DNA of 64,000 nucleotides. It comes from CAVQND01 sp049518415. GTDB lineage: Bacteria > Verrucomicrobiota > Verrucomicrobiia > Limisphaerales > UBA8199. Numbering within the stretch: the stretch's first letter is position 1; the number at the start of each line of letters is the position of its first letter. The notes beneath the pieces were generated by a model. The model was given only the letters and a program-made list of their open reading frames with translations, was not told the DNA's origin and searched no databases. Of this stretch, positions 35,177-43,521 are shown piece after piece. The translations under genes and the position numbers were made by a program. The stretch spans positions 1 through 64,000 of the forward strand of contig JBEKRX010000015.1 of NCBI GenBank assembly GCA_049518415.1, in the 5' to 3' direction.

Positions 35177-36276
35177 AATACCTCGACGAATACCGGGACG
35201 CCGAGGCGGCGCAGCAATACGCGCGCGAGATTGCCCGCATCACCACGCGGCCCTGGACGCTCATGGAGGTCTGCGGCGGCCAGACCCACGCGATCGTCAA
35301 GTTCGGCCTTGACCAACTGCTGCCAAAGGAAGTCACCCTCATTCACGGCCCGGGTTGCCCGGTTTGCGTCACCCCGGTCGAGTTGATTGACCAGGCGCTC
35401 GAAATCGCCGCCCGCCGCGGCGTGATTTTCTGCTCGTTCGGCGACATGCTGCGCGTGCCTGGGAGCGCGGCCGACCTGCTGGCCGTCAAGGCCGCCGGGG
35501 GCGACGTGCGCCTCGCCTATTCGCCCCTGGACGCCGTGCGACTGGCCGAGCGACATCCCGCGCGGGAAGTGGTGTTTTTCGGCGTCGGGTTTGAGACGAC
35601 CGCCCCGGCGACCGCCATGGCGGTCTATCAGGCCGCCCAAAAGGGCCTGCGGAATTTCTCCCTGCTCAGCGCGCACGTGCTGGTGCCGCCGGCCCTGGAG
35701 GCGCTCTTGCGGGCGCCGGGTTGCCGGGTGCAGGCCTTCCTGGCCGCCGGCCACGTCTGCACGGTCATGGGTTACGAGCAATACGTGCCGATTGCGGCCA
35801 AGTACCGCGTGCCCATTGTGGTGACCGGGTTCGAGCCGCTGGACATCTTGCAGGGCGTGCTCATGTGCTTGCAGCAGTTGGAGAGCGGCCGGGCCGAGGT
35901 CGAAAACCAATACCGCCGCTCGGTCCGCAAAGAAGGCAATCGCCCGGCGCAGCAGCTCCTGCGCGAAGTCTTCCGGGTCGTCCCGCGCAAATGGCGCGGC
36001 ATAGGGGAAATTCCGGACAGCGGCCTGGGCCTGAGCGAGGCTTACGCGGCGTTCGACGCGGAGCGGAAGTTCGCCGTGGCCGCGCTCCGGGTCGAGGAAT
36101 CTTCCGAGTGTCTGAGCGGGCTGGTCTTGCAGGGGAAACTCAAGCCGCACCAGTGCCCCGTCTTTGGCAGGCGCTGCACCCCCGAGCACCCGCTGGGCGC
36201 AACCATGGTGTCCTCGGAAGGGGCCTGCGCCGCCTACCACCGCTACCGGCGGGAACCCAGCCAGGCCGCCGCGTGA
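35173..36276 (+). CDS. hypD: Hydrogenase maturation protein HypD
   Basis: HypD is the iron-sulfur scaffold on which the Fe(CN)2CO group of [NiFe]-hydrogenases is assembled. The 367 residues include VCGGQTHAIVKFGLDQLLP near 32, IHGPGCPVCVTP near 57, FCSFGDMLRVPG near 87, GVGFETTAPATA near 139 and the C-terminal cysteines (KPHQCPVFGRRCTPEHPLGA; EGACAAYHRY) that hold the 4Fe-4S cluster. I use the GTG at 35173 because it overlaps the hypC stop and matches the family start (KYLDEYRD). Confidence 0.95.
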   Translation: MKYLDEYRDAEAAQQYAREIARITTRPWTLMEVCGGQTHAIVKFGLDQLLPKEVTLIHGPGCPVCVTPVELIDQALEIAARRGVIFCSFGDMLRVPGSAADLLAVKAAGGDVRLAYSPLDAVRLAERHPAREVVFFGVGFETTAPATAMAVYQAAQKGLRNFSLLSAHVLVPPALEALLRAPGCRVQAFLAAGHVCTVMGYEQYVPIAAKYRVPIVVTGFEPLDILQGVLMCLQQLESGRAEVENQYRRSVRKEGNRPAQQLLREVFRVVPRKWRGIGEIPDSGLGLSEAYAAFDAERKFAVAALRVEESSECLSGLVLQGKLKPHQCPVFGRRCTPEHPLGATMVSSEGACAAYHRYRREPSQAAA

Positions 36277-36352
36277 GCAAGAATCCGAAATCCGGAGGCC
36301 GAACAGGCTCCGCTTTGCCCGAGAGCTGATTTGCGTCCTCGGACTTCCTGGC

Positions 36353-37408
36353 ATGGAACCCCCACTTGACTTCACCCCCGCTTGCCCGTTCCCGCTCCAG
36401 AACTACCCGCGGGTCCTGCTGGCCCATGGCGGCGGGGGCAAGCTGATGCACCAACTGATCGGCAGCATGTTCCTGCCGGCCTTCCGCAATAAGCTGCTCG
36501 AGGCGCGGCACGACGCGAGCGTCTTTGAAGTGGCGGGCCAGCGCCTGGCGTTCACCACTGACTCCTACGTCGTGCGGCCGCTGTTCTTTCCCGGCGGCAA
36601 TCTCGGCTCCCTGGCCGTGCATGGCACGGTCAACGATCTCGCGATGGCCGGCGCCCGGCCGCTCTATCTCAGCGCGGCCTTCATCATCGAAGAAGGGCTG
36701 CCGATGGCGACGTTGTGGAAGATCGTGCTCTCCATGCAGCAGGCCGCCCAGGCCGCCGGCGTCCAAATCATCACCGGCGACACCAAGGTCGTGGACAAGG
36801 GCAAAGGGGACAACCTGTTCCTCAACACCGCCGGCGTGGGCCGGGTCGAGCACTCGCTGCTCATCGCCCCGCAGAGCGTGCGGCCGGGCGACGCCATCCT
36901 GGTCAACGGCGACCTCGGCCGGCACGGCATGGCGGTCATGGCTGTGCGCGAGGGACTGGAATTCGAAAGCGCCATCGAAAGTGATTCCGCGCCGCTGGCC
37001 GAGGTGGTGCTGCAAATGCTGGGCGCCGGCCTGGAGATTCATTGCCTGCGCGACCTGACGCGCGGCGGCCTGACCAGCGTGCTCAACGAGATCGCCGAGG
37101 CCGCCAACCTGGCGGCGCTGGTCGAGGAGAAGCTCATCCCGGTCCGCGCGGACGTGCGAGCCGCCTGCGAAATCCTGGGACTGGACGCGCTGCAGGTGGC
37201 CTGCGAGGGGCGCTTCGCCGCGTTTCTGCCCGAGGGCGAGGCCGAGCGCGCGCTGGCCATCCTGCGCGCGCACCCCGGCAGCGCCGGGGCCTGCCGCATT
37301 GGCCAGGTCACCGACCAGCGTTCCCCCAAGGTGCTGCTCCGCAGCACCCTCGGCGCCCTGCGCATCCTCGACATGTCCAGCGGCGAACAGTTGCCCCGGA
37401 TTTGCTGA
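36353..37408 (+). CDS. hypE: Hydrogenase maturation protein HypE
   Basis: HypE dehydrates the carbamoyl group on its C-terminal cysteine to a thiocyanate, the cyanide donor for [NiFe]-hydrogenase. The diagnostic C-terminus PRIC is intact. Also visible are VLLAHGGGGKLMHQLI near residue 21, TDSYVVRPLFFPGGNLG near 69, HGTVNDLAMAGA near 89 and RDLTRGGLTSVLNEIA near 232. The 351 residues are typical. It follows hypD by 76 bases on the same strand. HypA, HypB, HypF and hydrogenase subunits are not in the window. Confidence 0.95.
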   Translation: MEPPLDFTPACPFPLQNYPRVLLAHGGGGKLMHQLIGSMFLPAFRNKLLEARHDASVFEVAGQRLAFTTDSYVVRPLFFPGGNLGSLAVHGTVNDLAMAGARPLYLSAAFIIEEGLPMATLWKIVLSMQQAAQAAGVQIITGDTKVVDKGKGDNLFLNTAGVGRVEHSLLIAPQSVRPGDAILVNGDLGRHGMAVMAVREGLEFESAIESDSAPLAEVVLQMLGAGLEIHCLRDLTRGGLTSVLNEIAEAANLAALVEEKLIPVRADVRAACEILGLDALQVACEGRFAAFLPEGEAERALAILRAHPGSAGACRIGQVTDQRSPKVLLRSTLGALRILDMSSGEQLPRIC

Positions 37409-37675
37409 TTCGTAGGAGCTCCACCCGCAAGGTGGCAGCGGCGTAGCTGTGTCGGCTTCAAGCCGGAGGGTTGCCAGGGTTCGGGTTCGAACCGGCGGCA
37501 GGAGGCCGCGTGGACTGGCAGCCAGGGAAGGCTGCCGCTGCCGTGCTACTGCCCGCCTGCGCCCGGCAGAGCTTGCGGGCTGGCTTCCTGCTTGACCGGG
37601 TTGAATAAAGGAAATCCGGCATAGTCAAATTGCCAAACTGCACTGCTTGCAGTTTAGTTGCCAATATCACGATTT

Positions 37676-38495
37676 ATGAAAGCGAAAAGCCTCAAATGGC
37701 TCGGCTCGGTTGCCGCGGCCGCTCTGCCGCTGCTGGCGGGCTATGCCCAAACACCCTCTTCGACTGAATCCTCCACGCCGGCGGCGCCGGCGGCTGCCGC
37801 GCCCGCCGCGCCGGCGGCTGCCGCGCCCGCCGCGCCGGCGCCGGCCAGGTTCCCGCCCAACGTGGCCGAGGTGGTTAAACTGGCCCAGTCCGGCATGGGG
37901 GATGACGTCGTCATGGCTTACGTCCTGAATTCGCCATCGCTCTACCGCCTTAGTGTCAAAGACATTCTTGCCCTCAAGGATGCCGGGGTCCCCTCCCCGG
38001 TGGTGACGGCGATGCTGACGCACGACATGCGCTTGCGGGCCCGACGGGCACCCGCCGTCAGCAATCCGCCCACCGCCCCCGGCACTCAATACACCTACAA
38101 TCAGAAGCTCTACGCCTCGCCAGCCGATGCCGCTTCACCGCCGGCCGTTGCGCCGACGCCAGCGCCGGCCAGCGCGCAGCCCACGCTTCCGGCCCAGCCC
38201 ACGCTTCCGGCCCAGCCGGTCGCCCCCGCCCAGCCAATTCCGCCGCCGCAACCCGTGTCTCCGGCCCCGGTCTTCGTGGAGCAGACGCCGCCGGCGCCGC
38301 AGTTGGAGGTGGTGCCCCTGGCCCCGGGACCGGGTTATTATTGGACACCGGGTTATTGGGCCTGGCGCGGCGGCATCTGGGTCTGGGCCGGGGGTTGCTG
38401 GGTGCCGCGGCCTCATCCCGGCGCGGTTTGGATGGGGGGGGCATTGGGCCAGGCACGGCCGAGGCTATATCTGGTTCGGCGGCCGTTGGCGGTAG
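37676..38495 (+). CDS. Secreted Pro/Ala-rich YXWGXW-repeat protein, frameshifted at a G8 run
   Basis: A signal peptide (MKAKSLKWLGSVAAAALPLL) is followed by Ala/Pro repeats, a helical segment (NVAEVVKLAQSGMGDDVVMA) and a Pro-rich region with an exact 18-bp duplication near 38180-38215. The C-terminus has the YXWGXW pattern: YYWTPGYWAWRGGIWVWAGG then WVPRPHPGAVWMGG. There the annotated frame loses the motif at eight G's (38434-38441). With seven G's it would continue HWARHGRGYIWFGGRWR to the TAG at 38493-38495, which fits the family. As sequenced, the frame runs on to 38641. Function unknown; probably envelope-associated. Confidence 0.75.
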
Positions 38496-38772
38496 TAGAA
38501 GTCCGCGGCCTGAGGTCCGTAGTCCGCTGCCGGGCGCATCTCCGCATGGGGGTGGTTTGCGGATCACGCCGCGCGCGCTTTGCGTTTATTGCCGTTGAAT
38601 TCCCGCCCGGAAAGACTTTCTCACCTTGCCCGGCCAATTGAGGCAAAGGGCTTGCGACAGGGCCTCAGTGCCGGAAACTTCATCGAATTCAGTCGGGCGC
38701 GTTTTCGTCATTAGGTTGGCCCCGGTATCGTTTATTGACCGCACCGCAGCCGGATCGAAGTCCCATTTAGCT

Positions 38773-40191
38773 ATGAAAACCAAATTGAGCGAGAGCAAAC
38801 TCACCCGCCGCCAATTCCTGCGCGGCACGGCCTTGTCCACGAGCACGTTCCTGTTCGTGCCCGGCGCCGTGCTGGGCCTGCGCGGCGCAACCCCGCCCAG
38901 CGAGAAGCTTAACCTGGCCGGCATCGGCGTCGGCGGGCAGGGGGGCGGTGACCTCGCCCAGATGCAAAGCGAGAATATCGTCGCGCTGTGCGACGTGGAC
39001 CAGCACTACGCCGCGGGCACCTTTAAACGGTATCCGCAGGCGAAGCCATTCACGGATTATCGGCGGATGCTGGACCAAATGAAGGAGATCGACGGGGTGG
39101 TGGTCGGCACGCCCGATCATCACCATGCCTTCGCCTCGATGGAAGCCATCAAGCGGGGCAAACATGTCTATTGCGAGAAGCCGCTGACCCACTCGGTCTG
39201 GGAAGCGCGGCAACTGGCGGAGGCCGCCCGCGCCGCGAAAGTGGCCACGCAGATGGGCAACCAGGGCCAGGCCTCCGAGCAAACCCGCCGGCTCTGTGAA
39301 CACGTCTGGGCCGGGGCTATCGGCCCGGTGCATGAAGCCCATATCTGGACCGACCGCCCCTCCAATGGGCTGTTTAACGAGTATTGGCCGCAGGGGGTGA
39401 CGCGCCCCAAGGATACCCCGCCGGCGCCGGCCACGCTGGATTGGGATTTATGGCTTGGACCGGCGCCGCTGCGGCCGTACCACCCGGCCTATCTGCCCTT
39501 CAAATGGCGCGGCTGGTGGGACTTCGGCACTGGCGCCCTGGGCGACATCGGCTGCCATTCCATGGACCCGGTCTTCCGCGCCCTCAAGCTCGGCGCCCCG
39601 CTCAGCGTCCAGGCCTCTTCCACGCGCGTCAACGAGGAAACTTTCCCCCTGGGCTCGATGGTCAGCTATCAGTTCCCGGCCCGCCCGGCCACGCCCCAGG
39701 CGAACAATTACCATATCCGGGGCCTCAGCGGCGCCGCCGCCGGCGCGGTCGAGATGCCGCCGTGCAAATTGGTCTGGTACGACGGCGGGCTGCGTCCGCC
39801 GCGCCCCGAGGACCTGCCGGAGGGAGTCCGGATGGGCGACAACGGCCGTCTGCTGGTCGGCGAAAAGGGGTTCATTCTAAACGACCAACTCTACCCGGAG
39901 TCCTGCGCCAGCCAGGTGCGGGGGCTGCCGCGGAGCATCCCGCGCTCCGACGCCCACTATCAGGAGTGGCTCGCCGCCGCCAAAGGCGGCAAACCGGCCG
40001 GGTCGAATTTCGATTGGGCCGGTCCCCTGGCCGAGTCGGTGCTCCTGGGCAACGTGGCCCTGCGCGTCCAACTCCGGGAAGAACTGACCCTTTACAGGCT
40101 GCTCTGGGATTCGCCCAGCCTCAAGATCACCAACCTGGACGACGCCAACAAGTTCATCCGCCGCGAATACCGCGCCGGTTGGAGCCTATAG
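38773..40191 (+). CDS. TAT-exported Gfo/Idh/MocA-family oxidoreductase
   Basis: The 472-residue protein starts with a twin-arginine signal (KLTRRQFLRGTALSTSTFLF). The Rossmann fold follows: NLAGIGVGGQGGGDL near 50, VALCDVDQ near 72, GVVVGTPDHHHAFASMEAI near 112 and the EKP lysine in HVYCEKPLTHS near 135. The C-terminal half carries WWDFGTGALGDIGCHSMDP near 254, typical of the large Verrucomicrobia/Planctomycetes subfamily. These use NAD(P) to oxidise or reduce sugars or polyols; the substrate cannot be told. It stands alone. Confidence 0.9.
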   Translation: MKTKLSESKLTRRQFLRGTALSTSTFLFVPGAVLGLRGATPPSEKLNLAGIGVGGQGGGDLAQMQSENIVALCDVDQHYAAGTFKRYPQAKPFTDYRRMLDQMKEIDGVVVGTPDHHHAFASMEAIKRGKHVYCEKPLTHSVWEARQLAEAARAAKVATQMGNQGQASEQTRRLCEHVWAGAIGPVHEAHIWTDRPSNGLFNEYWPQGVTRPKDTPPAPATLDWDLWLGPAPLRPYHPAYLPFKWRGWWDFGTGALGDIGCHSMDPVFRALKLGAPLSVQASSTRVNEETFPLGSMVSYQFPARPATPQANNYHIRGLSGAAAGAVEMPPCKLVWYDGGLRPPRPEDLPEGVRMGDNGRLLVGEKGFILNDQLYPESCASQVRGLPRSIPRSDAHYQEWLAAAKGGKPAGSNFDWAGPLAESVLLGNVALRVQLREELTLYRLLWDSPSLKITNLDDANKFIRREYRAGWSL

Positions 40192-40192
40192 T

Positions 40193-41359
40193 TCAGCCTG
40201 CGCATTTCAGGTCGGCCCCCCGCTCAATTACTCTGCGGTTTCGCGCCCGGACCTGCTCGCCCGCCCAGCGGGCGTGCTCCGCGATCAAGGGTTCCGGGTC
40301 GGCGGCGGCTTGCTGCAAGGCCGGCAGGGCGGTTTGGTCGGCCGTGTTGCCCAGGGCAACGCACACATTGCGCAGCAGGCCGCGGCGCCTGGGCCGCAGC
40401 AGTGGCGTGCCGGCGAACCGCCGCTGGAAGCCGGCCTCGTCCAGGGCCAGCAACTCCAGCAGGTCCGGCGTCGCCAGGTCCGGGCGCGCGCGGGCTTTCA
40501 GGAGTTCGCCTTGGCAGGCAAACCGGTTCCACGGACACACGGCCAGGCAGTCGTCGCAACCGTAGATGCGGTGGCCGAGCGCCGGCCGGAGTTCGACGGG
40601 AATGGGGCCCTTGAGTTCAATGGTCAGGTAGGAGATGCAGCGGCGGGCATCGAGCTGGAAGGGAGCGAGCAGGGCTCCCGTCGGACAGGCGGCCAGGCAG
40701 CGTCGGCACGACCCGCAATGGTTCTGCTCCGGCGCGTCTGGTCCCAGCTCCAGCGTGGTAATGACCTCGGCCAGGAAAATCCAGTTCCCCAGCCGGCGGC
40801 TGATGAGATTGGTGTGTTTGCCGATGAACCCCAGCCCGGCCCGCTGGGCCAGGTCGCGTTCCAGCAGCGGCCCGGTGTCCACGCAGCCCAAGGAACGAGT
40901 GCCTGGGCCGCCGAGTTGATTAACGAACTCAGCCAGCAGCTTCAGACCTTGGCCGAGGATCTCATGATAATCCGCATAACGGGCATACCGGGCCACCGCC
41001 CCGCGTTGCCCATTGCCCATGGCCGACGGCCAGTTCTTCTGCATGGGCGAGCCAGGGTGATTCCGGTTGGCCATCGGCAAGTTCGATAATTCGCGAGCAC
41101 GTCCCGAGGCGCCCTGCCAATGGGCAAGGTCCTGCTCCGCGTAGCTGACTCCGAGAGTGATGATGCTGCGGGCGCTGGCAAGGACTTGCTGCGGGTCGAG
41201 CCGTTGGCGCGCCTGGCGCTCCAGGTAAGCCATTTGGCCGTGGCGCCCTTGGGCCAGCCATTGCTGGAAATGCCAGGCGGAGGCGGGCGGCGCCGCCGTG
41301 GTAAAATGACAAGCCGCAAAGCCCAATTCCTGCGCCCGCTGCCGGATGGCCGCTTTCAT
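40193..41359 (-). CDS. queG: Epoxyqueuosine reductase QueG
   Basis: QueG is a cobalamin-dependent iron-sulfur enzyme that makes the final reduction to queuosine in tRNA. Two 4Fe-4S motifs are clear: HCGSCRRCLAACPTGALLAP near residue 197 and YGCDDCLAVCPWNRF near 248. The family segments LGCVDTGPLLERDLAQRAG and GLGFIGKHTNLI precede them, and a HEAT-like tail follows. Between SYAEQDLAHW and ARYARYADYHEILG lies an extra stretch of about 35 residues (NLPMANRNHPGSPMQKNWP and on), encoded in part by TTGCCCA-type repeats. It overlaps aroK by four bases. Confidence 0.94.
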   Translation of the reverse strand: MKAAIRQRAQELGFAACHFTTAAPPASAWHFQQWLAQGRHGQMAYLERQARQRLDPQQVLASARSIITLGVSYAEQDLAHWQGASGRARELSNLPMANRNHPGSPMQKNWPSAMGNGQRGAVARYARYADYHEILGQGLKLLAEFVNQLGGPGTRSLGCVDTGPLLERDLAQRAGLGFIGKHTNLISRRLGNWIFLAEVITTLELGPDAPEQNHCGSCRRCLAACPTGALLAPFQLDARRCISYLTIELKGPIPVELRPALGHRIYGCDDCLAVCPWNRFACQGELLKARARPDLATPDLLELLALDEAGFQRRFAGTPLLRPRRRGLLRNVCVALGNTADQTALPALQQAAADPEPLIAEHARWAGEQVRARNRRVIERGADLKCAG

Positions 41360-41895
41360 GGCTGGGCCGCTTGCGCCAAGTGAAATTGATGCACCACCTG
41401 GAGGGCCACTTCCCTCACCGAGCGCCGCTCCGTATTCACCAGCACGTCGGCCTGCCGATAATGGGGCTCACGAACCGCCAGCAGGTCGCGGATTCTTTCC
41501 AGCGGCTCGGGTTCGTTCAACAGCGGCCGGTGGTCATGCTGGCGGACGCGCTCCCAAATGGTTTCCGGCGAGGCCCAAAGACAAACCACCAGCGCATGCG
41601 TCTTGAGACTCTGGAGGTTGGCTTCGTTGACAGGCAAACCGCCCCCCGTGGCGATGACCGTCTTGCTTCGCCGCGTCAGCTCTTCCACGATCCGCTGTTC
41701 CCATTCACGAAAAGCCGGCTCCCCCTGGCGCGCAAAAATCTCGCTGATCGCTGCCCCGGCACGCGCCTCGATCACACGGTCCGTGTCCAGGAAAGTGAAG
41801 CGCAGGACATCCGCCGCCAATCTCCCGGCGCAGGACTTGCCGCTGCCCATGAAGCCGATGAGGGCAAGATTCCGGAAGGCACGCAGGCTGGTCAC
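41356..41895 (-). CDS. aroK: Shikimate kinase
   Basis: AroK phosphorylates shikimate in aromatic amino-acid synthesis. The 179 residues show the Walker A loop LIGFMGSGKSCAGRLAA near 13, the shikimate-binding FLDTDRVIEARAG near 34, the GGG motif VIATGGGLPV near 80 and the lid arginines around DHRPLLNEP near 119. It precedes queG with a four-base overlap, so the two are translated together. No other aro gene is nearby. Confidence 0.94.
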   Translation of the reverse strand: MTSLRAFRNLALIGFMGSGKSCAGRLAADVLRFTFLDTDRVIEARAGAAISEIFARQGEPAFREWEQRIVEELTRRSKTVIATGGGLPVNEANLQSLKTHALVVCLWASPETIWERVRQHDHRPLLNEPEPLERIRDLLAVREPHYRQADVLVNTERRSVREVALQVVHQFHLAQAAQP

Positions 41896-42088
41896 CCCTC
41901 AACAATAGCGCAATCACCGCGGTTTGGCACGCAGTATTTCAGCCCCGCCCGCCCGCGGCCCAGCCGGCCGGCGGACCGAACCATTCCGGGCGGCAAAACC
42001 GGGGCGGAAGGATTAAGCTTAGCGCCCGCGCAAAAACAGTTTCGGTGCTTTGGGCGTAATTCTAACAAACTGCCTTCGCCTGGCGTCC

Positions 42089-42145
42089 AGAGCGTGGAGC
42101 GTAGCGGCGTCGAAGTCCCGATGGCCATCGGGACTCCACGCTCTG
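42089..42145. repeat. Nested hairpin with REP-like core
   Basis: The inner part, 42114-42135, is a perfect 22-bp palindrome of the form AGTCCCGAT...ATCGGGACT. The outer arms AGAGCGTGGAG and CTCCACGCTCT also pair, with an asymmetric 13-14 base bulge on the left. It lies in the 300-base non-coding interval 41896-42201 upstream of aroK. The inner stem resembles the other REP-like elements. Confidence 0.65.
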
Positions 42146-42201
42146 ACGCTCCATGCTCGACCCGAGCAATCAGATCTCGGAATTTATTTTTGCACGAGCC
42201 C

Positions 42202-42813
42202 CTACTTCCCTCCAAAACTGAAGTCGTCGAACAGCGTTACACTGTCCGCTTTGGTCCACACCCCCACCCTGCCGGCCCCCGCAAAGCTGTCGTCGCGCGC
42301 CTCAATGACTTTCTGGCGGTCAAAGGTGACGGTGAATAGGCTGCCGCGGAAATCCACCCGCAGGGTGTGCCAGACGCCCGCGGCGACTTTGGTATTCGCG
42401 TTCTGGAAGGCCACGCGTTTGGCTTTGACGGTGTGGTAAATGGTCACGTTGTCTTCCAGCGCATTGGCGCGGGCAATGTAGTAGTTGTCGGCATCCTGGC
42501 ACCGCCAGATCAGCCCGCCGGCCTGGTCCTGCTTGCCGGCCAGCGGTTTGAATTTCACCTCCACAAACCCATCCTTGAGGCGGGCGCCCTCTTTGATGCA
42601 GATGGGGAAGGTCGCTCGGCCGGACTGTCTGAGGACGTTGGGTTGGCTGGGGGCCGTCTCATCCCTGGCGACCGTCCACTGGGGGTCGCCCGTGCCGGTC
42701 TTGGTCGCGCTCCAGCCCGGCGGGGCCGCGCCGGTCTTCATCTCATCAAAGTTCACCGTGCCCGCCAGCGCGCCGGCCCCCAGGGTGAGAACAAACATTA
42801 TGATACGCTTCAT
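42202..42813 (-). CDS. Secreted DUF1080-like (concanavalin-fold) protein
   Basis: A signal peptide (MKRIIMFVLTLGAGALAG) leads a 185-residue strand-rich domain. Features resembling DUF1080/3-keto-disaccharide hydrolase proteins are FDEMKTGAAPPGWSATKTG, DQAGGLIWRCQDADNYYIA near 97, VWHTLRVDFRGSLFTVTFD near 146 and GRVGVWTKADSVTLFDDF near the end. It may bind or cleave a sugar outside the cytoplasm. Its start overlaps the stop of the upstream DedA gene by four bases. Confidence 0.72.
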   Translation of the reverse strand: MKRIIMFVLTLGAGALAGTVNFDEMKTGAAPPGWSATKTGTGDPQWTVARDETAPSQPNVLRQSGRATFPICIKEGARLKDGFVEVKFKPLAGKQDQAGGLIWRCQDADNYYIARANALEDNVTIYHTVKAKRVAFQNANTKVAAGVWHTLRVDFRGSLFTVTFDRQKVIEARDDSFAGAGRVGVWTKADSVTLFDDFSFGGK

Positions 42814-43463
42814 GGTCTGGCCTTTCCATTGAGATTTCGGACTTCGGACTTCTCCTCTCTCAGATGCCGATAGACGAAAAAGTAATACATCGAACCCAGC
42901 GCCAGCATGGCGCCGCCCAGCCAGAGCGAGATGCGGTGCAACTCGCCTCGCATCAGCTTTTCATCCTGGCCCATCTTGACGCCAACGTAGCACAGCACGG
43001 CGCACCAGAGGGCCGAACCGAGCAGGGTATAAAACGAAAAGGTCTTGTAGTTCATGCGCACGATCCCGGCGGGAATGCCGATCAAATGGCGCACCACCGG
43101 CAGCAGGCGCGACAGGAAAATGCCCGCGGACCCGTAATGCGCCGCCCAACGTTCGGCGCCTGCAACCTTCTGGGCCGAGATCAGCACGTAACGGCCATAC
43201 CGCATCACCAGCGGCCGCCCGGCCAGCCGGGCCGCCCAATACATCGCCGTCGCCCCGAGCCAGGAACCAATCGTGCCGGCCAGGATGATGCCGGGCAGCC
43301 CGAGCGCGAGCTTCCCCGTGTGGGCCAGGTAGGCGGCCGGCGGAATGACGACCTCGCTCGGCAACGGCGCAATGGAACTCTCCATGGCCATCAGGAGCCC
43401 AATCAGCCAATAGCCCCACTCCGCCAGCCGGTCCCGATACCATTCAATCAACGCCTTGAACAT
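42810..43463 (-). CDS. DedA-family membrane protein
   Basis: DedA proteins are multi-pass inner-membrane proteins tied to undecaprenyl-phosphate recycling and membrane potential. The 217 residues contain the re-entrant segment MAMESSIAPLPSEVVIPPAA near 27, GTIGSWLGATAMYWAARLAG near 61 and the conserved FLSRLLPVVRHLIGIPAGIV near 117 with its basic residues. Four or five hydrophobic segments are visible. The last 15 residues are encoded by an AGTCCGA-type heptamer repeat. I start at the ATG where homology begins. Confidence 0.88.
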   Translation of the reverse strand: MFKALIEWYRDRLAEWGYWLIGLLMAMESSIAPLPSEVVIPPAAYLAHTGKLALGLPGIILAGTIGSWLGATAMYWAARLAGRPLVMRYGRYVLISAQKVAGAERWAAHYGSAGIFLSRLLPVVRHLIGIPAGIVRMNYKTFSFYTLLGSALWCAVLCYVGVKMGQDEKLMRGELHRISLWLGGAMLALGSMYYFFVYRHLREEKSEVRNLNGKARP

Positions 43464-43521
43464 GCGCCGGCCGTTATAGCACAACCACAATCGAGTGAAA
43501 AGAAGTGCCGCGCTCCCGTGC

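Noticed and set aside
37480..37500. tRNA-like GGTTCGAACC near the end of hypE
   Set aside because: No acceptor, D or anticodon stems can be drawn around it.
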